Assembly (NCBI RefSeq): GCF_028875915.1
Contig: NZ_JAPEHW010000006.1
Span: 30,563 to 94,562 of the forward strand
Direction of reading: 5' to 3'
From: Pseudoalteromonas sp. G4
Lineage (GTDB): Bacteria > Pseudomonadota > Gammaproteobacteria > Enterobacterales > Alteromonadaceae
DNA length: 64,000 nt
In this document: piece after piece, positions 17,501 through 26,845 of the stretch
Layout of the letters: each line of letters begins with the position of its first letter
Position numbering within the stretch: position 1 is the first letter of the stretch
Made by a program: the position numbers and the translations under genes
The notes under the pieces: generated by a model
What the model was told of the DNA's origin: nothing
The model's input: the letters and a program-made list of their open reading frames with translations, nothing else
Database searches by the model: none

Positions 17501-18394
17501 TTGAAAAAACAAAATGGAATAGCTCTTATTCAAGTACTTATTATCTCTATTGTACTGACACTATTAGCTATGTTTATTTCTAAAAATACGCAAAGGCAAG
17601 TTGGTATTACTGAGCAGGTTAAGCATTCCTTTCAGCTAAGAGTACGACTTGAAAATGCAGAAAGCTTAATTCTTTCTGAACTTCTTTCAAAAAATCTCTA
17701 CAGAAATAACTTAGACTCAGGTCTTGCAAGCAAATGGAATTTTCATAATGCACCTTTTGTTTTGAGTAATGGTGTAAAAGTGCAGTTACAAGATTTAAAA
17801 GGTTTAATAAATCTTAATTATGTAAACGATACTCTCATTAATAGCTTTTTAACACAGTACGAATTATCCGATTCACAAAAACGTGAGTTTGTTGATTCCT
17901 TAAAAGACTGGATTGATCGTGATGATTTAAATAGATTAAATGGAGCCGAAAAGCCTTATTATGAGAGTCGAGGATTGATTGTACCAAGGAATGGTCATTT
18001 ACAATATTTAGATGAAATCTATTTGGTTAAGGGCGGCGATATAATTCGACCAGAAGATCTAAGAAATTTTTTTACTGTAATATTAACCGAAGGGCTAAAC
18101 CCTTTTAATGCACCAGACGAATTATTAAAAGTTATGATTTTAAATCAAGATGCAGTAGAAAATGTAATTAATAAAAGAAGAGCAGGTAACTTAACAGAAT
18201 TAGACTTTTATCAGCTTACAGGGATTGAACAAGATATTTATGTAAACTTTGCAACAGGTCGTAAAATAAGGGTAATATTAGAGGTCTCAGAAGGAAGTAC
18301 AAAACTTAAAAAAGAGTTTATTGCTAATATCAATCCTTTGAGTAATACATCTCCTTTAGTGCTCAGTAATCATATTTGGAACAAATCGTGGTAA
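17501..18394 (+). CDS. gspK: Pseudopilus tip protein GspK-like
   Basis: A 297-residue tip pseudopilin. The leader MKKQNG|IALIQVLIISIVLTLLAMFIS lacks Glu5, as is typical of GspK. The body has GspK features: VQLQDLKGLINLNYVNDTL, DSLKDWIDRDDLNRLNGAEKPYYESRG, and an NAPDELLKVMILNQDAVENVINKR helix-hairpin-like segment. The start is TTG 17501, supported by GGGGG about 9 bp upstream and by the leader. The gene is separated from gspJ by 3 bp. Confidence 0.85.
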   Translation: MKKQNGIALIQVLIISIVLTLLAMFISKNTQRQVGITEQVKHSFQLRVRLENAESLILSELLSKNLYRNNLDSGLASKWNFHNAPFVLSNGVKVQLQDLKGLINLNYVNDTLINSFLTQYELSDSQKREFVDSLKDWIDRDDLNRLNGAEKPYYESRGLIVPRNGHLQYLDEIYLVKGGDIIRPEDLRNFFTVILTEGLNPFNAPDELLKVMILNQDAVENVINKRRAGNLTELDFYQLTGIEQDIYVNFATGRKIRVILEVSEGSTKLKKEFIANINPLSNTSPLVLSNHIWNKSW

Positions 18395-19491
18395 TTAATT
18401 TAAGCTTATTGGAACGTCTCTCTTTTTTACAAAAATTTATAAAAAATAAAGTAGGGTATTTTAATCAGCAATTACAAACACTAGATAGATTTAGTAGCAC
18501 TGCTGAGAATTTTCAACCTAGATTGATAATAGTTTCAAAGAAGCATTATAAAGAAGTTCGTAAATCATATTCAGCTGTTAGCAAAAAAGATCTAGATGCA
18601 ATACTTGCTCTTAATTCCATAGCAAGTAATAACTTGTCTATTTCAAAAGTATCAGTGAACTCTCAAATAGATGGCTTCGATGTTAAAACGATTACGTATG
18701 ATGTTAATCTAATTGATAAAATACCTTCATCAGCCATGCTTTTACCTGAGACGGAATTACTAAGTTTTTATTGCTCAGATAAACAGTGTTTATCAATAGA
18801 TACTCCTGGTGGAGAACTCTATTTTGCTAAACCATTAAAATATGGAGTAAGTGATTATAAAGGCGGGTTATTAAACTCTGTTGATACCTTTATCAAAAGT
18901 GTTGGTCTTTCTGATAAAGCTCAGGCTGTGTATATTTCTCGTTTAGAGTATTCTAATTTGCTTCAAAAGCTTCTCAAGCAAATTTCCATTGTTGACTTAG
19001 TTCGATCTTCAAGGGTATTTTTTACCAAATCTCTAAATCTAAGCAAAATACATGTTTTATATTTGGCGCCATTAACTTTCGCAACACTATTTCTGGTAGC
19101 CGTTTATGGAATGAATTATTTACATATCGAAACGATAAACTCTGAATCTAAAACGTTAAACTCCGAAGCCACAAATGTGCTTCAAAAACGTCAAAACTTT
19201 ATTTCATTAAATGAGAAGTTAGAAGTTCTTAATGATGAATTTAACAAAATAAATCGAAAACATACTGATTGGGATATTATATCAATAGCGATCGCTTCAG
19301 GAATGGAAATTCAGAACCTAGTTGGTAATGATGAGTTTATTGAAATGAGAGGCGTAGCCCCCAAAGCTTCAGAAGTGTTGGAAAAACTGAATGAATCAGA
19401 AATGGTAAATAGTGCTATTTTCACCACTCCTATTCGAAAGTCTCGAAGAAAAGATGCTTTTACCTTAAAAGTAGTGAGAGTAATTAAATGA
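18376..19491 (+). CDS. gspL: Type II secretion assembly protein GspL-like
   Basis: A 371-residue bitopic protein. About 225 cytoplasmic residues precede one membrane segment (about 230-252, HVLYLAPLTFATLFLVAVYGM), followed by a coiled-coil-like stretch and a small ferredoxin-like periplasmic domain (about 310-371). This is the GspL/PilN plan, and GspL couples GspE to the platform. Sequence divergence is high, so the call rests on topology and position between K and M. The start is uncertain: TTG 18376 or GTG 18388, both inside gspK. Confidence 0.68.
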   Translation: MEQIVVINLSLLERLSFLQKFIKNKVGYFNQQLQTLDRFSSTAENFQPRLIIVSKKHYKEVRKSYSAVSKKDLDAILALNSIASNNLSISKVSVNSQIDGFDVKTITYDVNLIDKIPSSAMLLPETELLSFYCSDKQCLSIDTPGGELYFAKPLKYGVSDYKGGLLNSVDTFIKSVGLSDKAQAVYISRLEYSNLLQKLLKQISIVDLVRSSRVFFTKSLNLSKIHVLYLAPLTFATLFLVAVYGMNYLHIETINSESKTLNSEATNVLQKRQNFISLNEKLEVLNDEFNKINRKHTDWDIISIAIASGMEIQNLVGNDEFIEMRGVAPKASEVLEKLNESEMVNSAIFTTPIRKSRRKDAFTLKVVRVIK

Positions 19492-20036
19492 AGAAAGACT
19501 TGTTAAAATATAAGCATTATTTTATTGCTCTTGGTGCTTTACTCGTTTATTTGTACATAACTGAACCTCTTTTTATTTCAATATTAGAACAACAAAACAG
19601 AATAGATTTAAATGAAAAAAAGCTATCTAAAATCAACGGAATGATTGAAAGTGAAGCTCAGATTATAAGTTTGTTAAATGATAATGAACTAAAACTGAAA
19701 AATGCAGAATCGTTTTTTTATAAATCAGAAAGTGAATCTGAGTTTAAGTTAGAGCTACAAAAGCAGATTGAAGAAATTTTACAAGAGGCTAACTGTGAAA
19801 TAGAAACGCTTGACTGGAATGGTAAAGTTGATCTGGAAAATTTATATAGGTGGAATTTGAACTTAAGATATCAAGGTAATCCAGCGTGTATTATTCAGGC
19901 TAGTAGAAAAATAGAATCTCTACTCCCAATTGTTAATATAAATAACTACAGATACACGGCTAGAAGAATTAACGGAGCCGTTAGAACTAAGATCACAGCT
20001 ATCCTTGAGTTAACAATTCTTCAAGATAAGGCATAA
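19488..20036 (+). CDS. gspM: Type II secretion assembly protein GspM-like
   Basis: A 182-residue protein with a short cytoplasmic tail, one membrane segment (about 10-30, HYFIALGALLVYLYITEPLFI), a coiled coil (about 35-95, charged heptads) and a C-terminal ferredoxin-like domain. This is the GspM/PilO architecture, the partner of GspL. It overlaps the gspL stop by ATGA, which supports the pairing. Sequence identity alone would not establish it. Confidence 0.68.
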   Translation: MKKDLLKYKHYFIALGALLVYLYITEPLFISILEQQNRIDLNEKKLSKINGMIESEAQIISLLNDNELKLKNAESFFYKSESESEFKLELQKQIEEILQEANCEIETLDWNGKVDLENLYRWNLNLRYQGNPACIIQASRKIESLLPIVNINNYRYTARRINGAVRTKITAILELTILQDKA

Positions 20037-20037
20037 C

Positions 20038-20523
20038 ATGATAAATAAATTAGCAATATTATTTTCAGTTATTGCAATTGTATTTACTTGGTTTCAGTTA
20101 CAAAGCGATAACCAAGAACAATTAAACTCAGAAACTAGTTTGGCTAGCAAAGCCTTGGATGTTCCATTAAGTCTTAAAGAAGAGTTGTTAAATGTAGAGT
20201 CTGAATGGTTAAAAATACAAAAAGATCATGATCTTTCCCTTACGCAGGCGACATCTAATACGCAAAAAAAACAACCAAAAAGTGAGTTCGCTTTTGAGTT
20301 AAATGGAAAAGGTTTTTCACTTGTTGGTATTTTTCAACAACCAGAAAAATCCTTTGCCATCTTTAAAACTGAAAACTCCGAGTTTAAAAAAGTATATATA
20401 GGTGAACAAATTGTTGATGGTTTTCACTTAAAGGAAATGGACAATAGGTACATCATTTTTATTAATGATGGGAAAGAAATAGAATTTGAATTATTCAAAA
20501 GTACGTACAATGATAAAAGCTAA
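20038..20523 (+). CDS. gspC: Type II secretion GspC-like inner-membrane protein
   Basis: A 161-residue bitopic protein with an N-terminal anchor (LAILFSVIAIVFTWFQL), a polar linker and a small C-terminal domain (about 90-157; FELNGKGFSLVGIFQQPEKSFAIFKTEN, VYIGEQIVDGFHLKEM) resembling the HR domain of GspC or the PilP fold. These domains contact the secretin N0 domain. It has no PDZ domain, so it is shorter than classical GspC. It lies just before the secretin, which supports the role. Confidence 0.7.
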   Translation: MINKLAILFSVIAIVFTWFQLQSDNQEQLNSETSLASKALDVPLSLKEELLNVESEWLKIQKDHDLSLTQATSNTQKKQPKSEFAFELNGKGFSLVGIFQQPEKSFAIFKTENSEFKKVYIGEQIVDGFHLKEMDNRYIIFINDGKEIEFELFKSTYNDKS

Positions 20524-22579
20524 TACAAAAAGTGTTATTTTCTGTGGATTGATTTTGAGCCTTAACGGTTGCGCTTTAATCAATCCTGGGAATTCGAATA
20601 AAACTGAACCTCTAGAGGTGTCGCCTTCGTTTATCAAGAACGATAACAAAGACGAGTACATCCAAGACCAGATAGAAGGTAAATCGGAGTCAGAGGTTGA
20701 ATCATCGTTTGAAGTTTTAGCTAAATCAAACCAAGAAACAGCTAAATTAGGTTTAGAATTAGCTAAAGAGTTTGACCAAAAAGCAAAGTATAAGTTAGCT
20801 ATCAATGCAATGCCATTAAATGAGTTTGTTCACTATGCTTTTGGAGAGCTTTTAGGTGTATCTTATGTTGTGGATTCTGCAGTCAAGAGCAATAAAACTT
20901 CTGTTACTCTTGAGATTAAAAATGATGTATCTGCACAAGAAGTATTTAAGCTTAGCAGTCAAGTTCTAGCAAATAATGGCGTTAGTATTCAGCGTAGTGA
21001 AGGGGTTTATTTTATTTCTCCTTTGCCCAAAAAAGGGATGAAATCTGACAAAGCATTTGGATTTGGCAGAACAGAGCAAAGTGTGCCTTTATCATCAGGT
21101 GCTATTAGCCATACAGTTCCTTTGAAGTACAAAGCTACCAATAATATAAGAGCGGCAGTATCATCGCTTGTCGAAGCCAAAGTATATTTAAATGAAGAGG
21201 ATGGCCTACTAACAATAGATGGTAATAGAGAGCAAGTATTAAGGGCGCTTTCTTTAGTTGAGATTTTTGATAGTAAGTTGCTGTATAACAAAAGTGTTGC
21301 AATTGTAGGTTTTAAATACATTGACTCAAACACATTTATTAATAAATCTACTGAATTATTAAGGCAGGATGGTATTAGTACAAATTATGATAATTTAAAA
21401 AGTGCTAATGTTAACTTTATTCCAATAGAGCATCTTGGTCAGGTTGTTGTATTTGCAAATAGTGAAGAAATACTAGAAAGGGTTCGCTACTGGAGTATTG
21501 TTATTGATAAACCTGCAACAGGAAGTGAGCAAAGTTTTTATATTTATCACCCTCAGTTTGCTAGAGCCTCTGATTTAGGAGCTTCGCTGACACCTTTAAT
21601 AAATGCTAAGCAAAGAGTTAATTCAGTACAAACTCAAAGCACTGGTGGGACATCAGCTCCTTTAGCTTCGCAAAACCAAAATACTACACCAAGTACTTCA
21701 AGCCAATCATCACTTATCACAGGTGATAAAATGAATATGGTAGTAGATGAACGAGCCAATGCATTAATATTTCACTCAACGGGTAAGCATTATCAAGAGC
21801 TGTTACCCATAATCAGAAAACTTGATGTAATGCCAAAGCAAGTGATGATGGAAGTGGTTATTGCAGAGGTTAACTTGACAGGCTCTTTTTCTAAAGGGGT
21901 TGAATATGCAATACGAAATGGCTCCGCAGGCAATAAAACAAATACCTTTAGTTTCGATGGCGAAGGTGGCTTTAGTTATTCGATTGTTGGCTTAAATGGT
22001 AATTTTAATATCAACCTTAATCAAACTGACGGCATGATTAATGTATTATCACGTCCAACATTAGTTGTTAGGGATGGTGTTTCAGCAACTATAAATGTTG
22101 GTAATGATATTCCAACAGTTGGTGCAACAACATCAGACCCGATTAGCGGTGATAGAGAAACCACAACAATTCAATATAGAAAAACCGGTGTTGACTTATC
22201 TGTAACCCCAACTATTAATGCACAAGGAACAGTGATAATGACGATTTCACAAAATATATCTAACGTATCTACATCAGGTCCAAGTTTGAGTGGTTCGCCA
22301 TCTGTTTTTGAACGAAGAATAAGTACTGAAGTGGTTGCTGGCGATGGTGAAACTGTTATGCTAGGAGGCTTAATTAGCGATAATTATAATACGTCATCAA
22401 ACTCAATCCCTTTACTGGGGGATATTCCAGTTTTAGGGCATATGTTTAGAACAGATGGTTCAGAGCAAGATAAAACTGAGTTGGTTGTACTTGTAACGCC
22501 AAAAATCGTAAAAAGTTCTGAAGATTGGAAAATGATCACTGAAAGTTTTAAAAAAGGCTTACAAAACCTAAAGTTTTAA
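20510..22579 (+). CDS. gspD: Type II secretion secretin GspD-like lipoprotein
   Basis: Outer-membrane secretin pore. The start is taken at ATG 20510 because it gives a lipoprotein signal with lipobox LSLNGC (Cys21). An upstream TTG at 20486 would bury it. Domains in order are N0 (about 85-155, INAMPLNEFVHYAFGELLGVSY), N1-N3 modules (170-430) with a Ser/Thr/Gln-rich linker near 365-395, and the secretin core (about 430-680) with VMMEVVIAEVNLTGSFSKGVEY, ISTEVVAGDGETVMLGGLISDN and IPLLGDIPVLGHMFRTDG. It ends VVLVTPKIVKS... and is the last gene of the operon. Confidence 0.93.
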   Translation: MIKANTKSVIFCGLILSLNGCALINPGNSNKTEPLEVSPSFIKNDNKDEYIQDQIEGKSESEVESSFEVLAKSNQETAKLGLELAKEFDQKAKYKLAINAMPLNEFVHYAFGELLGVSYVVDSAVKSNKTSVTLEIKNDVSAQEVFKLSSQVLANNGVSIQRSEGVYFISPLPKKGMKSDKAFGFGRTEQSVPLSSGAISHTVPLKYKATNNIRAAVSSLVEAKVYLNEEDGLLTIDGNREQVLRALSLVEIFDSKLLYNKSVAIVGFKYIDSNTFINKSTELLRQDGISTNYDNLKSANVNFIPIEHLGQVVVFANSEEILERVRYWSIVIDKPATGSEQSFYIYHPQFARASDLGASLTPLINAKQRVNSVQTQSTGGTSAPLASQNQNTTPSTSSQSSLITGDKMNMVVDERANALIFHSTGKHYQELLPIIRKLDVMPKQVMMEVVIAEVNLTGSFSKGVEYAIRNGSAGNKTNTFSFDGEGGFSYSIVGLNGNFNINLNQTDGMINVLSRPTLVVRDGVSATINVGNDIPTVGATTSDPISGDRETTTIQYRKTGVDLSVTPTINAQGTVIMTISQNISNVSTSGPSLSGSPSVFERRISTEVVAGDGETVMLGGLISDNYNTSSNSIPLLGDIPVLGHMFRTDGSEQDKTELVVLVTPKIVKSSEDWKMITESFKKGLQNLKF

Positions 22580-22733
22580 CTTGATAAATTGCTAATAAAT
22601 CGTTAATTTATTCGTGGGTTTTTACCCAATAAATTATTTGTATAAGTATAATAAGTTGCAAATGTGTGTTTAAGAAAGCCCAATGTAAATAAAAATAAAT
22701 ATTGGTTGCTTCTAAAGCAAAAAACAAAGAGTT
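22580..22733. other. Spacer between the secretin and the Slr4-like gene
   Basis: No gene is seen. It has AT-rich inverted motifs (AATAAAT/ATTTATT near 22594-22612 and TGGGT/ACCCA near 22615-22627) that could form a weak 3' hairpin for the secretion operon, but no strong T-run terminator. Confidence 0.4.
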
Positions 22734-22856
22734 AACACTTGACATGTTTAAGTGTTACACTTAAATTTGCAATGATTCGACACTACTCCTGTCGAAATAA
22801 TAAAATCTTGGTGCATTGAAACTCCAATCAGTGCATCAGTTTCATGAAACTAGGAG
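22734..22856 (+). promoter_or_regulatory. Putative promoter, operator and structured leader of the Slr4-like gene
   Basis: A consensus -35 TTGACA (22739-22744) is 17 bp from TAAATT (22762-22767, 4/6 to TATAAT). A perfect inverted repeat AACACTT / AAGTGTT (22734-22740 and 22750-22756) overlaps the -35, with a further ACACTT at 22757-22762, which could be an operator. The transcript would carry hairpin TTCGAC/GTCGAA (22776-22796) and palindrome GTTTCATGAAAC (22839-22850) just before AGGAG (22852-22856). Structured leaders of this kind are known to stabilise abundant mRNAs; that role is an inference here. Confidence 0.6.
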
Positions 22857-22866
22857 AATGGAAAAA

Positions 22867-24270
22867 ATGAAACTATTCAATAAAGCGCTAGTAGCTTCTG
22901 CTGTTCTTGGTGCGTTTTCTGCTCACGCAGTAGACGTTTCAAGTGCTAAAATTAAACTATCTGAAGAAGGTGTTGCTGCGGGTAACTCTGGTGCAGTTGG
23001 TAATGCAACAAATAACCTTGTTCTTGATTTTGTAGTAGGCGCGCTTACTCCAGCATCTTCTTTCATTGAACTTGAGTTCAGTGAAGGTGTTGACTGGTCA
23101 AACGTAACTATTCAAGAGTCATCAATCGACAATGATGTAACTAACGGTGAAGGTAATGTTAACCTAGCTGACGGTAACATGACATTTGATTACGGTACAG
23201 GTTCTTTCACCTTTGATAACGTTGCACTAGATACTTCAGAAAAGAAAGATGTTCTTTCTTTCAAAGTAAACCTAGGTAACCCATTAGTTGCTAACTCAGC
23301 ATTCCGTCTAACTGTTGCTGATTTAACTGCTGGTACAAATGACATCGAGATTACTGGTTCAGAAGAAGTTTGTTATACTTCTTTCCAAAATAATTCAGGT
23401 GAGAAAGGTGACGTAATCGAAACTGGTTGTGTTGCAATCTCTGAATTAGAGTCTCAGTACTCTTTCACTGTTTCTACAGAGTGGGATGGTATTATCGAGC
23501 GTGTTGAGCAAATCACTTTCGTTAAAGACGGTGACACTGATAATGCAAACAACGATACATTAACTTACAAAATTTCTTCTAACGAATCTCTACCAGCAGC
23601 TATTGAAGATGCTGATGCTGAAATTAAGTTTGCAGGTAACTTCGAAGATTTAGATGGTACTAACTTCACTGTTAACCACAATGCAGGTGGTGCAACACCA
23701 ACTGCTACTGTAAACGGTGATGAAGATGCTGTTAACTTTACTTTAGCTGATGGCGATTTCGCAGTAGACGGTACTGTTGAAAGTGGTACTGTTACATTTA
23801 GCTCTTCTAACGCAACAGTAATCCCTGTAACTGGTGAAATTGTTGCAACTGCAACTTTCACAGATGGCACAGATAACTTTAAAGTTATCACTGATGATGC
23901 TGGTCAGTGGGCACTAGATGCAGTAGTTATCAATGTTCCTTACTTCCCAGTTAACTTCTCAGGTGTTGTATCACAAGTACACATTGCTAACGAAGCAAAC
24001 ACAACTGCTGATGTTATCGTTTCTGCAATCGATGACCAAGGTGTTGAGTACGGTCCATTAGACCTAGGTTCAGACCTTGCTGCTAACACTGTAAACCGTG
24101 TTAAAGCTGCTGACCTTGCTGCTTTATTCTCAATTACTGATAGCCGTAAACTAAGCGTAACATTCAACATCGATGCTGATGCTGATGACGTTGCTGCTAA
24201 CGCTACAGTACAAAGTTCAACTGGTCGTTCTGAAGTTTCTAACTCTCAGTACAAAGTTGACGGTAAGTAA
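22867..24270 (+). CDS. Secreted acidic surface protein, probable Slr4-family S-layer protein
   Basis: A 467-residue product with signal peptide MKLFNKALVASAVLGAFSAHA and mature start near VDVSSAKIKL. The mature protein is acidic, rich in Asp, Thr, Val, Ala and Asn, with many short beta-strand-like repeats (for example GNATNNLVLDFVVGALTPASSFIELEF), and only two cysteines (about residues 176 and 188). Codon choice is strongly biased (GCT, GTT, AAC) unlike its neighbours, suggesting very high expression. ATG 22867 is chosen over 22858 from the signal peptide and spacing to AGGAG. Features fit Slr4, the S-layer family known from Pseudoalteromonas tunicata, and the adjacent type II-like operon could export it. 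Alternative: another secreted adhesin or matrix protein. Confidence 0.65.
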   Translation: MKLFNKALVASAVLGAFSAHAVDVSSAKIKLSEEGVAAGNSGAVGNATNNLVLDFVVGALTPASSFIELEFSEGVDWSNVTIQESSIDNDVTNGEGNVNLADGNMTFDYGTGSFTFDNVALDTSEKKDVLSFKVNLGNPLVANSAFRLTVADLTAGTNDIEITGSEEVCYTSFQNNSGEKGDVIETGCVAISELESQYSFTVSTEWDGIIERVEQITFVKDGDTDNANNDTLTYKISSNESLPAAIEDADAEIKFAGNFEDLDGTNFTVNHNAGGATPTATVNGDEDAVNFTLADGDFAVDGTVESGTVTFSSSNATVIPVTGEIVATATFTDGTDNFKVITDDAGQWALDAVVINVPYFPVNFSGVVSQVHIANEANTTADVIVSAIDDQGVEYGPLDLGSDLAANTVNRVKAADLAALFSITDSRKLSVTFNIDADADDVAANATVQSSTGRSEVSNSQYKVDGK

Positions 24271-24285
24271 TAGTTATATTACATT

Positions 24286-24315
24286 AAAGCCCGGTTTATA
24301 CCGGGCTTTTTTTTT
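24286..24315 (+). terminator. Strong rho-independent terminator after the Slr4-like gene
   Basis: Nine-base stem AAAGCCCGG / CCGGGCTTT with loop TTTATA, then a long T run. It fits a highly transcribed single gene and partly insulates the downstream cluster. Confidence 0.93.
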
Positions 24316-24325
24316 GCAGGAAATA

Positions 24326-24880
24326 ATGAAATATAAATTTTTAATACTTACCCCTATTCTATTTTCAAGTTTTTATACTTCAGCTAAAGATCTGTGTGGT
24401 GTTGGTGTTGAGTTTAAAAATTCCCCCAGAGTAGCGCGCAATACACACTCCTTGTCAGAATCGATTAGTTTATTTACAAAACAGTATAAGGCTAGAGCTG
24501 TTATTAAGGGTGAGACGGTTGTTTATAGCGTTAATTGTCAAACGCTAAATGGTGCTGATTACACTGGAAATGCAGAGGAAGTTGCAGGCTATGTACAAAG
24601 CTCCCTCTCACAGTTGAAGCAAAAAGGATTTAAAGACTTTAGCGTAGAAAAGTTAGAAGCAACCAATTTATCTTACCAAGGTAAACTGCCATTTCACTTT
24701 TATAAAATTAAGGCGCTAAATCAAGATTTACAACCATTTGAGTATCTAAACTTATACTTGTTTGATAAACAATTAAATACGATCTACATAACCAGCGTGG
24801 CTGGATTACAAAGTACTTCAGATTTAAATTTAAAAGAGTTTGAATTCACCATTAATTCACTCAAAATACAAAATAATTAG
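24326..24880 (+). CDS. Hypothetical exported protein
   Basis: A 184-residue protein with signal peptide [20 protein letters not shown] and mature start near [10 protein letters not shown]. The mature part has two cysteines (CGVGV and NCQTLNG) that could form a disulfide and a mixed alpha/beta pattern. I recognise no domain. ATG 24326 is chosen from the signal peptide and the GCAGG just upstream; the open frame extends earlier, into the terminator and the Slr4-like gene. It lies 8 bp before rfbA, so it may be expressed with the sugar genes or by read-through from the surface-protein promoter. Confidence 0.75.
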   Translation: MKYKFLILTPILFSSFYTSAKDLCGVGVEFKNSPRVARNTHSLSESISLFTKQYKARAVIKGETVVYSVNCQTLNGADYTGNAEEVAGYVQSSLSQLKQKGFKDFSVEKLEATNLSYQGKLPFHFYKIKALNQDLQPFEYLNLYLFDKQLNTIYITSVAGLQSTSDLNLKEFEFTINSLKIQNN

Positions 24881-24888
24881 GTTTTAAG

Positions 24889-25764
24889 ATGAAAGGGATT
24901 ATTTTAGCCGGGGGAACAGGTAGCCGGTTATATCCACTCACCGCAGTGCTCAGTAAACAATTAATGCCTGTTTATGATAAACCAATGATTTATTACCCGC
25001 TTGCTACCTTAATGCAGGCGGGAATTAAAGATATATTAATAATTTCAACTGAGCAGGATTTACCCTCATTCAAGAAGCTACTTAATGATGGCAGTCAGCT
25101 GGGTATAAAATTATCCTATCAAGTTCAACATGAACCTAAAGGGCTTGCTCATGCACTCATTATTGCAGAAAATTTCATAAAAAATGATAATTTTGCAATG
25201 ATTCTTGGTGACAATCTATTTTATGGACAAACTCTACCAACAAATTTACTAAAAGCAGCAAATAGAACATCGGGTTGTACTATTTTTGGTTATCATGTCG
25301 CGCACCCTGAAAATTATGGCGTTGTGGAATTTGACAGAGCAGGGATTGTTAAATCTATCGTGGAAAAACCACAACAGCCAAAATCGCATTTTGCTATACC
25401 AGGAATTTACTTTTTTGACTCGCAAGCTGTTGGTTTTGCCAAAAACGTAGTCTTGAGTGAGCGTGGCGAGCTAGAAATTGTAGATGTGCTCAAACAGTAT
25501 TTAACAAAGCAAGAGCTAAACGTTGAGATTATGGGGCGAGGTATTGCATGGTTAGATACAGGTACTCATGCTGATTTACTAGCCGCAAGCCAATTTATTG
25601 AAACTATTGATAATCGTCAAGGCTTAAAAATAAACTGCCCTGAAGAGCAAGCTTTTAGAAATGGTTGGATTGATGCAGCACAGCTAAAAGCAATAGCTGA
25701 ACCTTTAATGAAAAGTGGTTACGGCGCATATTTACTAAATATTTTACAAGAGACAGATGTCTAA
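24889..25764 (+). CDS. rfbA: Glucose-1-phosphate thymidylyltransferase
   Basis: Makes dTDP-glucose from glucose-1-phosphate and dTTP. The 291-residue product carries the nucleotidyltransferase signature [51 protein letters not shown] and [12 protein letters not shown], and follows E. coli RmlA throughout. It overlaps rfbB by 8 bp. The rfbC and rfbD genes for dTDP-rhamnose are missing, so the intermediate probably feeds an amino sugar (see the DegT gene). Confidence 0.96.
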   Translation: MKGIILAGGTGSRLYPLTAVLSKQLMPVYDKPMIYYPLATLMQAGIKDILIISTEQDLPSFKKLLNDGSQLGIKLSYQVQHEPKGLAHALIIAENFIKNDNFAMILGDNLFYGQTLPTNLLKAANRTSGCTIFGYHVAHPENYGVVEFDRAGIVKSIVEKPQQPKSHFAIPGIYFFDSQAVGFAKNVVLSERGELEIVDVLKQYLTKQELNVEIMGRGIAWLDTGTHADLLAASQFIETIDNRQGLKINCPEEQAFRNGWIDAAQLKAIAEPLMKSGYGAYLLNILQETDV

Positions 25765-26836
25765 ATTAATAATAAAAAACATTTTAGTAACAGGTGGAGC
25801 TGGTTTTATTGGCTCTAACTTTGTTGATTATTGGCTTAAGAACAATCAAGGTAATGTGATAGTTTTAGACCTGCTAACCTACGCAGGTAATTTAAGCAGC
25901 CTTTCAAAGTTCAAATCAAACGAGCGTTTTTCTTTTTATCAAGGTGATATTGCCGATAAAGAATTAGTTGGTGAACTGCTCGCAAAGCATGAGATTAACT
26001 GTATTGTAAACTTTGCTGCCGAATCACATGTAGATCGTTCGATTTCTGGAGCTACACCTTTTATTTTTACAAATATTGTTGGTACATTTGAATTATTAGA
26101 ATGCGCAAAACAGTTTTGGTTAACGCACCCAAATTTTAAAGAAAATCATCGTTTTCATCACATTTCAACCGATGAGGTCTATGGCAGTTTAACAAGTGAT
26201 GATGCACCATTTAAAGAGTCAAACCAATATCAACCTAATTCGCCTTATTCTGCTTCTAAAGCCTCATCAGACCATCTTGTAAGGGCTTACCACCACACAT
26301 ATGGTTTAAATGTTACTACGTCTAATTGTTCAAATAACTATGGTCCACTGCATTTTCCAGAAAAACTAATACCGTTAGCGATACTTAATATTTTGCATGA
26401 TAAGCCAATTCCAGTTTATGGAAATGGCCAGCAAATAAGAGATTGGTTATTTGTTGATGATCATTGTTTAGGCATTGATTTGATTTTGCAAAAAGGCATC
26501 GTTGGGGAAACGTATAATATCGGTGGTAACAATGAGTTGAAGAATATCGACTTAATACACCGATTATGTGAATTGATGAACTATAAGTTTGCCAATAATG
26601 CATCTTTAGAAGCACAGTATCCAAATGCTTTAAGTGCAATTAATGGGCAAAGTGAGAAACTAATAACATTTGTTCAAGATAGACCGGGCCATGATGTACG
26701 CTATGCCATCGATGCATCAAAAGCAATGGATGAACTTGGTTATTGCCCAAATTATAACTTTTCAAATGCTTTGGAAACTACAGTTAATTGGTATTTAAAT
26801 AATAATAATTGGTGGCTACCACTTTACCATCAATAA
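25757..26836 (+). CDS. rfbB: dTDP-glucose 4,6-dehydratase
   Basis: Short-chain dehydrogenase/reductase that converts dTDP-glucose to dTDP-4-keto-6-deoxyglucose. The 359-residue product has NAD motif [14 protein letters not shown], the DLLTYAGNL and ESHVDRSI stretches, the STDEVYGSL substrate motif, and catalytic [20 protein letters not shown] (Tyr-x3-Lys). It overlaps the rfbA end. It would supply substrate for the VioA-like DegT aminotransferase on the opposite strand. Confidence 0.95.
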   Translation: MSKLIIKNILVTGGAGFIGSNFVDYWLKNNQGNVIVLDLLTYAGNLSSLSKFKSNERFSFYQGDIADKELVGELLAKHEINCIVNFAAESHVDRSISGATPFIFTNIVGTFELLECAKQFWLTHPNFKENHRFHHISTDEVYGSLTSDDAPFKESNQYQPNSPYSASKASSDHLVRAYHHTYGLNVTTSNCSNNYGPLHFPEKLIPLAILNILHDKPIPVYGNGQQIRDWLFVDDHCLGIDLILQKGIVGETYNIGGNNELKNIDLIHRLCELMNYKFANNASLEAQYPNALSAINGQSEKLITFVQDRPGHDVRYAIDASKAMDELGYCPNYNFSNALETTVNWYLNNNNWWLPLYHQ

Positions 26837-26845
26837 GGAAATAAA

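Noticed and set aside
12768..22579. MSHA or type IV pilus operon
   Set aside because: The zinc-motif GspE, GspG with its C-terminal calcium-site pattern, GspK without Glu5 and a lipoprotein secretin fit a type II secretion set; no PilT-like retraction ATPase or PilQ-type AMIN domain is seen.
23565..24170. Minus-strand open frames inside the Slr4-like gene
   Set aside because: They result from the biased codons of the plus-strand gene and have no features of their own.
24173..24325. N-terminal extension of the exported protein upstream of ATG 24326
   Set aside because: It would overlap the Slr4-like coding end and the terminator, and would hide a clear signal peptide.
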